Shown here piece after piece: positions 14,405 to 22,743 of a DNA stretch of 64,000 nt. Location of the stretch: NCBI RefSeq assembly GCF_003691585.1, contig NZ_CP033169.1:744001-808000 (forward strand), given 5' to 3'. The first letter of the stretch is position 1. Every line of letters begins with the position of its first letter. The notes beneath the pieces are model-generated. The model was not told where the DNA came from, did no database searches, and saw only the letters and a program-made list of their open reading frames with translations. This stretch comes from Biomaibacter acetigenes. Its GTDB lineage: Bacteria; Bacillota; Thermosediminibacteria; Thermosediminibacterales; Tepidanaerobacteraceae. A program made the translations under genes and the position numbers.

Positions 14405-16696
14405 CTCCAAAATTTGTGCCGCCCTGAAAAGAGTCTTCACCATTTCTCCGAACTTCACCTTTTCCTTCGGCAGGAATTTTCCATCTATCTTTTCTAATAG
14501 CCCTAATGCCAGGGCCGATGATACATAACCCTCAAATCCCTTTCCAACATCTCCGATATCGTTTAGATCTAGCTTGAAAATTTCTCCCTTTGCTGCAATG
14601 GCATCAAATCCCAGGAACCTTATCGCGAACTTAGCCAGCTCCTGTCTGTCAAGGGGCCTGTCGAGATTTTTAGCTTCGATATCAGTTATAAGTCTTTGAT
14701 CTAAAGCAGCATCGATGTATTTTTTATAAGGATCCGCCTTTTCCTTTTCGTCCATTTTTAGCCCGTATTCCGGATACATTTTAGGGCCCAGACCCAGGCA
14801 GGATGCGAAAAATTTCACGGCATCCTTCATGTTAGGCACCGATTCCAGGTCAATTTTCATCGAAGGTTCGAATATCCCCTGGTTCATCAAAAGCTCCGCC
14901 TCGCGCCTGCCGGTCTCGCCCTTAATATTAACGTCGGGAGATGCGGACTTTATGGTGCCAGGCTGTTTAAAGGCATAATTTAGAACCTCACCGGTACTGG
15001 GTTCGATATATGCCGCGTCAGGTAAACGCTTCAAAGCATATACCAGGATTTTTTCAGGTTTTTGTGATTGTTGCGGAGCATCGGGCTCGTAGTACATCTT
15101 GGGCATGATATATGCCAGGGTAATGCTGATTTTATCCAGCATTATACCGGCTGCCTTTTCTCGGGAAAGGATATTTTTTTCCGGAGCCGGGAAGATGATA
15201 TCATCCCAGGCGTAATTCAGGCTTATGACTTCGCCCTTCTGATCGATGCTAATATTTATGTTGTTTCCCACGTAGGGTATACCATTAACTGTCCGCGTGA
15301 AATTAAAGTAGTAGGATTGATATGGGGCCCTGAATTTGGAATTTACTTCCTGGGGATAATCCATGGACCGCACCTGGCCGGCCTTATCGGGCAAATATTT
15401 TTTTATGTATTCTAAAGCCACATTTTTTGCGTCCTCCCAGCTGATGGCTTTGGGAGCGGAAGCTTCTTTTAACTGCGCTTCAGGGTAGTAAGGGCCGGGG
15501 TTTTTCCAAAAACCAAAATTCTGCACCCTGCCGGTGGCTGCATTCACGGTGACGTTGGCATTTACAGTACCCTCGGTGGAATTGAAATTAAAGAAGTAAA
15601 GGTCCTGCGGTTCCATGGCATAAGGAACATTGTTGAAGGACTGTAGAATCATGTTCTCCAGGCCGAACTTCTTTATTTCTTCTTCGGCCAGCTTCTGAGC
15701 CTGTTCCTTTGTCAGGGGGGTTTCAAGCTTCGTGGGAGTAATGGTTTTTGCACCGGAAAAATCGACTTCAGTCAGCGGTTCAATTCCCTTGACTTCGTCT
15801 CCGGCATAGTTTATAAGAGCCCCATCCTTTGCCCTTATGGTGAGGGGAGGCCCCATATATACCAATCTTGCTGGTACATACATTAGCTTTGCGGCATCAT
15901 AAGGCTTACCTTTTTCTTCGTCGAAGCCACGGACATATACAAGTTCGGGACCAAGATATTTTATGTAGATTTCTTCGACCTGCTGTTTTGATATGGTTTT
16001 TTCGTCTATAGGCTTATCTTCCGACCAGTTCAGATTGTAGCCCACTAGCTTGCCGTTGGCTGCATTTACAGTGACATTGATGCCTTCTTCGCCAAAATAA
16101 AAATCTACAGGCTGGATGTTTTCAGAGGTTTTAGCAAACCTGAAAAAGTAAGATGCGGGTTCAAAAAGTCCGCCGAACTTGAGACCGGGGTAATAGTTTT
16201 CTTCCACAAACTTTACCTTTGAGAATTTATCCGGGGCTATTTTTTTAATAAAGTTTTCCGCCAGCACCCTAGCTTCCTCCCGGGTGTATTTGGCCAAGAA
16301 AATCTTGCGCCTACCGTAGGGAGTGCTCCATTCCTCTCCCTGATTAAAAGAGATGACTTCGCCGCTGTCGGCGTCAATGACAGCGTAAATTGAAAAAGAG
16401 GGCTTATAGAAGTTTATCGTCCAGACTCTGCGGTTGCCGGGCTGCCACCCGGTATTTAAATAAATCTCGGGTTTGAAGTCTTCGGGCACCTCAAAAAGCT
16501 CTTTTACGATCTCGATGGCTTTTTCCTGAGAAATCTTAACATCTTTAGATGCGTCGTTGACCGGGGTGGCTCCCCCTGCTGCTTTCACCGCCATTTCACC
16601 TGCCTTCTCAGGCGTCATCCCAGCTCCATAGGCCGGCAGGGCAAGACATACCACTAGCACCAGAACCAACAGTGTTACCAAACTCTTTTTTCTCAT
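14381..16696 (-). CDS. Exported YcdB/YcdC-repeat protein with SLH-like C-terminus
   Basis: ATG 16696 is chosen for the GGGAGGTGGG site just upstream (771 residues). A signal peptide (MRKKSLVTLLVLVLVVCLAL, ending about AYGA) is followed by tandem PepSY-like/YcdB repeats, each with an 'A..G.v..yn' pattern such as NAANGKLVGYNLNW and NAATGRVQNFGFW. These modules are thought to bind or inhibit peptidases in the wall. Residues about 655-765 resemble S-layer-homology modules (DRQELAKFAIRFLGF, SALALGLLEKIDGKFLPKE), so it is probably anchored to the cell wall. The final residues AGGQMPD and the stop lie inside a dispersed repeat. Confidence 0.8.
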   Translation of the reverse strand: MRKKSLVTLLVLVLVVCLALPAYGAGMTPEKAGEMAVKAAGGATPVNDASKDVKISQEKAIEIVKELFEVPEDFKPEIYLNTGWQPGNRRVWTINFYKPSFSIYAVIDADSGEVISFNQGEEWSTPYGRRKIFLAKYTREEARVLAENFIKKIAPDKFSKVKFVEENYYPGLKFGGLFEPASYFFRFAKTSENIQPVDFYFGEEGINVTVNAANGKLVGYNLNWSEDKPIDEKTISKQQVEEIYIKYLGPELVYVRGFDEEKGKPYDAAKLMYVPARLVYMGPPLTIRAKDGALINYAGDEVKGIEPLTEVDFSGAKTITPTKLETPLTKEQAQKLAEEEIKKFGLENMILQSFNNVPYAMEPQDLYFFNFNSTEGTVNANVTVNAATGRVQNFGFWKNPGPYYPEAQLKEASAPKAISWEDAKNVALEYIKKYLPDKAGQVRSMDYPQEVNSKFRAPYQSYYFNFTRTVNGIPYVGNNINISIDQKGEVISLNYAWDDIIFPAPEKNILSREKAAGIMLDKISITLAYIMPKMYYEPDAPQQSQKPEKILVYALKRLPDAAYIEPSTGEVLNYAFKQPGTIKSASPDVNIKGETGRREAELLMNQGIFEPSMKIDLESVPNMKDAVKFFASCLGLGPKMYPEYGLKMDEKEKADPYKKYIDAALDQRLITDIEAKNLDRPLDRQELAKFAIRFLGFDAIAAKGEIFKLDLNDIGDVGKGFEGYVSSALALGLLEKIDGKFLPKEKVKFGEMVKTLFRAAQILEAGGQMPD

Positions 16697-16785
16697 TTTA
16701 ACCCACCTCCCTTTTTTTTCTAAAACTGCCAATATTATTTTATCATTAAAAACTAAAGAATAATATTACAAATATATTAAAAATG

Positions 16786-18096
16786 TTATCTTATCTCCAC
16801 CATTCTCAAAGCCTCATGCCACTTCACTTCAAATCCCAGAGCCTCAGACAAAAACCTGAGAGGGACCATGACCCTATCATTTCTAATTATGGGAGGGGTG
16901 TCCAGAAAGATTCTGTTCCCGTTGACTATAGCTTCCTGCCGGCGAAACTTCCATGGATCTTGCGGAGCCGGCCAAGGGCCCAAAGCCGTATTGCCTGATT
17001 CTGCCCATAATTCTACAGTTTTTTGGGAAGTTTTCACCAGGATTTTTCTTTGTGCCGGGATCCAATCCACCCGGGCCCCCAGGCTTTGAGCTATGAATCT
17101 CAGGGGTACCATAGTACTGCCATTTTTGATAAATGCAGAAGAGTCCAGCAGTAAAGGTCTTCCTTTTATATAAGCGGTTCCGGAACCTATTTGTAAAACT
17201 ATTGAATTTTTAAAGTCGGCGGGCATACCGGATGAATTGTCTTTTAGCAGGGCCTTGAACCGTGGAATATCGGTGCCGGGAGGCACAATATTTCTGTTTA
17301 AAGTATAAGGGTATGAACTCTGGTACACAAAACCATCCCGGATGGTAAAACCCAATTTGTAACCAAAACTTTTTGCCGCTTTCAGGACCGCACTGTTAAA
17401 CTTACCATAGGGATATGCTATGGCTGTGGGAGAGGGCAGGCTGTTTTGGGTAAATACCCCGGCTTCCCGGGAAAAATCCAGGTCCAGTTGTTCTTTATCC
17501 ATTGAAAGCAGTGCAGGTTTATTACCTCTGTATTCATGAGCATCAAACGTATGACTGCCAAATTCCATCAGGCCGCTGTCAAACATTTCCTTAATCTGCC
17601 GTAAGGAAAGCTTCGATAGCCTGTTCGGGTCAAAGGATTCTTCCTTCTGAACTACTCTGTTTCCAATAAGAAAAATAGTTGCTTTAAAATTATAGCTTTT
17701 TAAAACGGGAAAAGCGTATACGAAATTTGATTCATAGCCGTCGTCAAAGGTTATCAACACAGTCTTCTCCGGGAGTTTTTTCTTGTTGTATATAAAATCC
17801 TCAACATCTTTGAGGGATGCAGTATAATATCCGTTGTCATGTAGATATTTCATCTGGGCTTCAAACTCCGCCAGCGGTATGACTGCATGGGTCGTGGTAC
17901 CTTCGGGGAGCTGGTCGGGGATTATATGGTGATATGCCAGCACAGCGATAAAAGGCTTAGAGTTATCTGTGTTTTGAGATGCGGCTAAAACCCTGGAGGA
18001 CGGTACTGTTGATGAACTGAAGAATAAAATGAACAATAACCCCGAAACTCCTGCTACCAATAAACTGCGTCTGAATGTAAAAAGATTGTGCTGCAC
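16786..18096 (-). CDS. Polysaccharide deacetylase with C-terminal stalk (Cu-amine oxidase N-like) domain
   Basis: A 436-residue exported protein; residues 10-40 form a signal or anchor sequence ending near RVLAAS. The NodB-type deacetylase domain shows the first metal Asp in LITFDDGYESN (about 115) and the SHTFDAHEYRG histidine motif (about 175). Two stalk repeats follow from about residue 310, each ending MVPLRF (MVPLRFIAQSLGARVDW and MVPLRFLSEALGFEVKW). It probably removes acetyl groups from peptidoglycan or a wall glycan while the stalk holds it at the envelope. Confidence 0.85.
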   Translation of the reverse strand: MQHNLFTFRRSLLVAGVSGLLFILFFSSSTVPSSRVLAASQNTDNSKPFIAVLAYHHIIPDQLPEGTTTHAVIPLAEFEAQMKYLHDNGYYTASLKDVEDFIYNKKKLPEKTVLITFDDGYESNFVYAFPVLKSYNFKATIFLIGNRVVQKEESFDPNRLSKLSLRQIKEMFDSGLMEFGSHTFDAHEYRGNKPALLSMDKEQLDLDFSREAGVFTQNSLPSPTAIAYPYGKFNSAVLKAAKSFGYKLGFTIRDGFVYQSSYPYTLNRNIVPPGTDIPRFKALLKDNSSGMPADFKNSIVLQIGSGTAYIKGRPLLLDSSAFIKNGSTMVPLRFIAQSLGARVDWIPAQRKILVKTSQKTVELWAESGNTALGPWPAPQDPWKFRRQEAIVNGNRIFLDTPPIIRNDRVMVPLRFLSEALGFEVKWHEALRMVEIR

Positions 18097-18130
18097 AATA
18101 AAACCTCCTGAGTAAAAACTTAAAAATTAC

Positions 18131-18148
18131 CATGATAATTTTATCATG
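18131..18148. promoter_or_regulatory. Perfect palindrome upstream of the deacetylase
   Basis: CATGATAATTTTATCATG has 8-base perfect arms around TT, 35 bases before the deacetylase start. It is a candidate operator. The rest of the 319-base gap between the two divergent starts (18097-18415) is AT-rich with no other clear element. The frame of the next gene is open through it but without a ribosome site. Confidence 0.35.
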
Positions 18149-18415
18149 AATATCACAAAAAATTGTTACAGTTATATTAAATTAAATCTATATTCCCTGG
18201 ATTTATCACGGAAGTATTGTTTTTTCCGCCATTGGTTCCATTTGCCCTGCTATAAATATACTACTTTTTATATATCTATTGAATGTGATAAAATTACCAG
18301 AGAACGCGTTTTGTTGGGAAAAAGGCTGTTGTCAGATGAACCAACATTGTATAAAATAATCTTGAAAACTAATTTTGACAGGATTTTCAACTGTAAAGAG
18401 CGGGAGGGCAAAAAG

Positions 18416-19921
18416 GTGGCAAAGGATTTGACCGGTATGATTATATCCATAGTATTTGTATTTGCGGTGATTCTGGTATCGGAAATATTGAGGAAGGTAT
18501 ACAAGCTCGGAAACGAGTTTACCAGGAAATTTGTACATATTGGGGTCTCCCACTGGTGGATAGCGGCAATGTTTCTCATAAGCGACATGAGATATGCCGT
18601 TATACCACCGGTTTTATTTGTTCTTTTGAATTATTATTCCTATAAAAAGAATTTGTTCAAGAGTATGGAGAGACAGGAAAACTCGGACCTCGGGACCGTT
18701 TATTTTCCCATATCCCTTATAATATTAATTCTTCTCACATGGAAAGGAGGTCTCCTGGGAGGAGACTACAGGTATCTTGGAGCACTGGGAACCCTGGTCA
18801 TGGGCTACGGTGACGGCTTTGCGGCCATCATAGGAAAAAATTTCGGAAAACAAAAATACAATATATTTAAAAGCTGTAAAAGTCTTGAAGGCTCAGTAAC
18901 CATGCTTGTTTTTTCAACACTGGTATCCGCTGTGTTATTAAGTATTTTTAGAGGATTTGACATATACAATCTCAGGACAAGCATTATTATAGCAGTTGTT
19001 GCCACCCTGGCCGAAGCCTTTACACCCTTCGGAGCAGACAACATAACAGTGCCTGCTATTACCACATTGACCGCCTATTATATGACCGTCCTCCAGAGCA
19101 GGGCCATGTTTTTATTTATATACATGGCGTGCATAGGTTTTTTGCTGAGTTTTTTAATAGCCCTGGCCGCTTACCGCAGAAAATCTTTGACCCTGGATGG
19201 CTCCGTGGGGGCCACCTTTTTGGGAACGGTCATATATGCTACTTCGGGCCTGTTTGGTTCGGCTCTTATGATACTGTTCTTTATATCCTCCAGCCTTCTG
19301 AGCCATTTTAAAAAGAGCTTAAAGGCAAAGGTGGTCCGGCAGTTTGAAAAGACCGGGCACCGGGATATATTTCAGGTATTTGCCAATGGCGGCATAGGCC
19401 TCATCTATTCCGTGCTGTTTTACATTACAAAAAATCCCTCTTTTTTGCTGCTCCTGGGAATCTCTTTTGCGGCGGCCAATGCGGACACATGGGCCACCGA
19501 ACTGGGCATACTCAACCGCAGCAACCCGGTTTCGCTCAGGACCCTGAAGCGTGTGGAAAAGGGGACCTCGGGGGCTGTGAGCCTTCTGGGCACTACGGCA
19601 GCACTGCTGGGGGCTGGTTTTATCGGGATATTTACGGCACTTGGATTCAAGCTCGTAGATATTCGGTCACTGGGATTTACATATATCCAGAGTTTTGCCA
19701 TGGTGACACTGGGAGGTTTTGCGGGTTCTTTAATTGATTCCATTCTTGGCGCCACGGTACAGGGCGTATACTATTCCGATGAACTGGAAGGTGAGACTGA
19801 AAAAAGGATTTACAACGGCAAACCCACCCTGCTGGTACGGGGTTTCCGGCTTATCAACAACGACATAGTCAACTTTTTGAGTATAGCTCTTTCCAGCGCC
19901 CTGTTTGCAAGGATGATATAA
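18416..19921 (+). CDS. Fused CTP-dependent polyprenol kinase-like + DUF92 (VTE6-like) membrane protein
   Basis: GTG 18416 is chosen because GGGAGGG lies 7 bases upstream, giving 501 residues. The N-terminal half (about 1-220) looks like a dolichol/phytol kinase: EFTRKFVHIGVSHWW, GDGFAAIIGKNFGK and the SLEGS motif. The C-terminal half (about 225-500) is DUF92: TLDGSVGATFLGT, FAAANADTWATELG, KGTSGAVSLLGT and GSLIDSILGATVQ. In plants and cyanobacteria VTE5 and VTE6 carry out the first and second phosphorylation of phytol. Fusion suggests both steps on one isoprenoid alcohol in the membrane. Substrate is inference. Confidence 0.75.
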   Translation: MAKDLTGMIISIVFVFAVILVSEILRKVYKLGNEFTRKFVHIGVSHWWIAAMFLISDMRYAVIPPVLFVLLNYYSYKKNLFKSMERQENSDLGTVYFPISLIILILLTWKGGLLGGDYRYLGALGTLVMGYGDGFAAIIGKNFGKQKYNIFKSCKSLEGSVTMLVFSTLVSAVLLSIFRGFDIYNLRTSIIIAVVATLAEAFTPFGADNITVPAITTLTAYYMTVLQSRAMFLFIYMACIGFLLSFLIALAAYRRKSLTLDGSVGATFLGTVIYATSGLFGSALMILFFISSSLLSHFKKSLKAKVVRQFEKTGHRDIFQVFANGGIGLIYSVLFYITKNPSFLLLLGISFAAANADTWATELGILNRSNPVSLRTLKRVEKGTSGAVSLLGTTAALLGAGFIGIFTALGFKLVDIRSLGFTYIQSFAMVTLGGFAGSLIDSILGATVQGVYYSDELEGETEKRIYNGKPTLLVRGFRLINNDIVNFLSIALSSALFARMI

Positions 19922-19949
19922 AAAAGGCCGCATTGTAAATGTCATTATT

Positions 19950-21077
19950 TTACGTGAGGTCTTTATAAAAAATCCTGTAAGTCCTGCAATGTTTTCCTCC
20001 CATGCCCTCGGCGTCCCTTTTCATAGAAGTATTCGTCTCGCCGATGGTGGAACCTTCGCCGTAAATGTAGCCCCTGGCTTTGGCGGCCTGAAGGGTCTTA
20101 AACAGGATGGCGCTGCTCACGGCTTTTTTCCTGTATTCCGGGATGACGAACAGCACGAAGAGCCGGCCGCCCGAAATTTTCCGTTTCAGCCATAAAAATT
20201 TTAAGAATCCCCAGGGAAAGATTCTTCCGTTGAGGTGCCTCAGAACTTGATTGTAATCGGGCAATGCGACAGAAAAGCCTATGGGGCGGCAGCCGTTCCT
20301 GGCTATGTATATCAGGTTGGGGTCCGCCAGGTGCCGAAGCTTCCTGGCTTCAGCCTTAATTTCCTCAAGCGATGGAGGAGTTAAATCCTCCCATTCTTCC
20401 GGCATGGCCGCATCCAGCACCTGTTTGATATCCAACATTTCCCTTTCGATATATTTCAACTTAATGGGTTCCACTCTAAAATCGTATCTTTTCATGGCAT
20501 ATTCTACCGGCCGGGCGTACCTGTCCAAATCAATGATTGATAGGTCATAATAGTATGCATAAAGGTCCAGGTGTTTTTTAAAACCGCTTTTTTCAAAGAG
20601 TGAGACGTAATAGGGCGGGTTATATGAGTTCATAAGCACCGGCGGGCCGTCAAATCCCTCCACCAATAGTCCCCGGTAATCATCGCCGTTTGTGGGGGAG
20701 ACCGGGCCTTTTACACAGGTTACTCCCCAGGCTTTGAGCCATGAAAGGACCGCATCAAACAGCGCACAGGATATTTCCTCGTCGTCAACGCACTCGAACA
20801 GGCTGATATATCCCTCATTGCGGTTTTTCTTTTTATTCAAATTCTCGTTTATGCCCGTTAATATCCTGCCCGCGGGTTTACCGTACCTGTAAACCATGAA
20901 TAATGTATGAGGTCCGCTTTTAAAGAGAGGATTATTTTTTCCTACCAGAGTGTCCATCATGTCAGATTTTAAAGGAGGAACCCAGCAGGAGTCGCCTTTA
21001 TATATATCCCAGGCAAAGTCTATGAATTTCTTTAAACCCTGCCGATCCTTTATCTCGACTATATCTATCCCAGGCAT
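19950..21077 (-). CDS. GNAT-fold acyltransferase-like protein (YghO-like)
   Basis: A 375-residue soluble protein starting behind AGGAGG. It resembles the large GNAT-like family annotated YghO: an N-terminal WVPPLKSDM segment, GPVSPTNGDDYRGLLVEGF and MNSYNPPYYVSLFEKSGF. The C-terminal GNAT half contains FVIPEYRKKAVSSAILFKTL, the acyl-CoA pyrophosphate loop region. The acyl acceptor is unknown. It is 25 bases downstream of a lipid glycosyltransferase-like gene on the same strand, so a role in envelope lipid or glycan modification is possible. Confidence 0.6.
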   Translation of the reverse strand: MPGIDIVEIKDRQGLKKFIDFAWDIYKGDSCWVPPLKSDMMDTLVGKNNPLFKSGPHTLFMVYRYGKPAGRILTGINENLNKKKNRNEGYISLFECVDDEEISCALFDAVLSWLKAWGVTCVKGPVSPTNGDDYRGLLVEGFDGPPVLMNSYNPPYYVSLFEKSGFKKHLDLYAYYYDLSIIDLDRYARPVEYAMKRYDFRVEPIKLKYIEREMLDIKQVLDAAMPEEWEDLTPPSLEEIKAEARKLRHLADPNLIYIARNGCRPIGFSVALPDYNQVLRHLNGRIFPWGFLKFLWLKRKISGGRLFVLFVIPEYRKKAVSSAILFKTLQAAKARGYIYGEGSTIGETNTSMKRDAEGMGGKHCRTYRIFYKDLT

Positions 21078-21102
21078 ACTTTTTCCTCCTGCAAAGCTGA
21101 AT

Positions 21103-22383
21103 TTACCGTACGTTCAATATCAATTCCCTGAGCTTGGCCTTTTTTTCTTCATATGTAATATAATACATGGAGAGCAGCTGCTCTATATTGTGTCGGTACC
21201 TGTCCCTGTTGTTCAGGATCTTATTCAGAGCATGCACCAGGTCCTTCGGTCTTTTGCAGACTTCACCGGTTTCATATTTCTGCATCAAAGTTATAGCACC
21301 CCTGTCGTTGGAGGTGGCCAGAGTAAAGGTTATCTGTGGAATCCTGTTTATGAGACTTTCTATAAAAATCCCTGCCGAAGGTCTTGCTATAAGGCAGTCA
21401 GCCACAGCTAGAAATTCGTTGAAACTATCGGTATATTCAAAGGGCATGATGTTTATATGCTTTAAATGATTCCCGGATTTTTTGACTTCCAGCATCCTTT
21501 GATACATTTGCCGGTCAAGGCCGCACATGACCAAAAGGTTTAAGGGTGTTTCACATTCCGAAGAGATTATATTCACCATATCCATAAGGAACTGGCCTCC
21601 GATGCTCCCGCTGGCGATGATGACATTGGGAACATCTTTCGGGATATTGTATTTTTGCTTTATAAATTCTGGATTCTTGTAAGTGAAATGCTTTTTTTCT
21701 GCCAGAGGCCCTATGACCTCGCAGCGGGCATTATTTCTTTGAGGCAAATTTTTATCTGGATTGCTGTAAATGGAATTTTTGTAAGCGTGTATAATATAGT
21801 CGTTATAATTTTTTAGCACATAAAGAATTTTTCTTAAAAAACCGGTGGCTCTGTTTAGAACAAAGGAAAAGTAGGTGAGTTGAAAGTCATAGCTTCTGAT
21901 GGCTTCTACCGTTTCTTTAAAATAACATATATGGGTGGCATAAGGATTTACAAGGTCGGAGAAGACCGATACTTCGGTCAAAAAGATATAAAAGGGTATG
22001 TTTTTTTCCCTGGCATAGGTGCCCAGGACTCTGTTAAAGCCGTCGGCGGTAGAAATGATGATATCGGGGTCTATTTGTTCGAGCTTGCCTAAAAAAGGTT
22101 TTGTGTTCATCACCTCGATGATAGGTACACCCACTATTCTGATGATGAAGTTCACCAGGATATCCACTGCTTTGATCCAGTTTTTCCTGATAAAAAGATT
22201 CCAGAGGTAAACGATTCCCTGAACATCCGAAGACCCCGAAAGCTCACTGCCTGCCAGCTTGAAGATCCTGACATCCCCGCTTCCGTTCAGGATGTCTTCC
22301 AGGATATTGGCCATTCGCAGGTGGCCCATGCCCATTTTTTCGTAGATAATCAGTATTTTTTTTGACACTGTTTCGCCCCACAT
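21103..22383 (-). CDS. MGDG-synthase/UgtP-like glycosyltransferase
   Basis: Up to 426 residues. GTG 22368 (five codons in) has a GGGGCG site upstream and may be the true start. The N-terminal KKILIIYEKMGMGHLRMANIL is the nucleotide-sugar glycosyltransferase opening of the MGDG synthase family (a G.GH motif). A GT-B C-terminal half has IIASGSIGGQ (about 240) and the donor-binding segment VADCLIARPSAGIFIESLI (about 345). By family it transfers a sugar to a membrane lipid. A distant paralogue is at 49840. It is followed by the GNAT-like gene in one leftward unit. Confidence 0.72.
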   Translation of the reverse strand: MWGETVSKKILIIYEKMGMGHLRMANILEDILNGSGDVRIFKLAGSELSGSSDVQGIVYLWNLFIRKNWIKAVDILVNFIIRIVGVPIIEVMNTKPFLGKLEQIDPDIIISTADGFNRVLGTYAREKNIPFYIFLTEVSVFSDLVNPYATHICYFKETVEAIRSYDFQLTYFSFVLNRATGFLRKILYVLKNYNDYIIHAYKNSIYSNPDKNLPQRNNARCEVIGPLAEKKHFTYKNPEFIKQKYNIPKDVPNVIIASGSIGGQFLMDMVNIISSECETPLNLLVMCGLDRQMYQRMLEVKKSGNHLKHINIMPFEYTDSFNEFLAVADCLIARPSAGIFIESLINRIPQITFTLATSNDRGAITLMQKYETGEVCKRPKDLVHALNKILNNRDRYRHNIEQLLSMYYITYEEKKAKLRELILNVR

Positions 22384-22463
22384 TCAAGAAAATTTGACCA
22401 ATCTAACCTAAATTATACTACCGGGAAAAAGGGATTCAAGTAAATTTTTTTTGTGGTGTTTGC

Positions 22464-22492
22464 TTGACATAACATTGAAAAATAAGTATAAT
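22464..22492 (+). promoter_or_regulatory. Sigma-A promoter of tRNA-Ala
   Basis: TTGACA (22464-22469), 17 bases, TATAAT (22487-22492): both boxes match consensus. It lies 48 bases before the mature tRNA. Confidence 0.9.
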
Positions 22493-22539
22493 GTTAAATG
22501 CAAGTGAGCAATAAAGTTCACTTAAAAATAAACAGGCGT

Positions 22540-22615
<76 letters not shown>

Positions 22616-22629
22616 AATATGAAAACATG

Positions 22630-22656
22630 GCAGGGATTAAACCCTGCTTTATTTTT
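22630..22656 (+). terminator. Terminator of tRNA-Ala
   Basis: GCAGGG and CCCTGC pair around ATTAAA, followed by TTTATTTTT. Confidence 0.82.
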
Positions 22657-22743
22657 ATGTTTTTATAAATGAATAATATATTGACCTTTTTCATAAAAGA
22701 ATAATATGATTGTATTGTAAAATTGTAGAAAGGATGATGCATT

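Noticed and set aside
18146-18415. 90-codon N-terminal extension of the DUF92 fusion protein
   Set aside because: No ribosome site at the early start and a non-family, low-quality sequence; GTG 18416 has a strong site and begins the recognisable domain.
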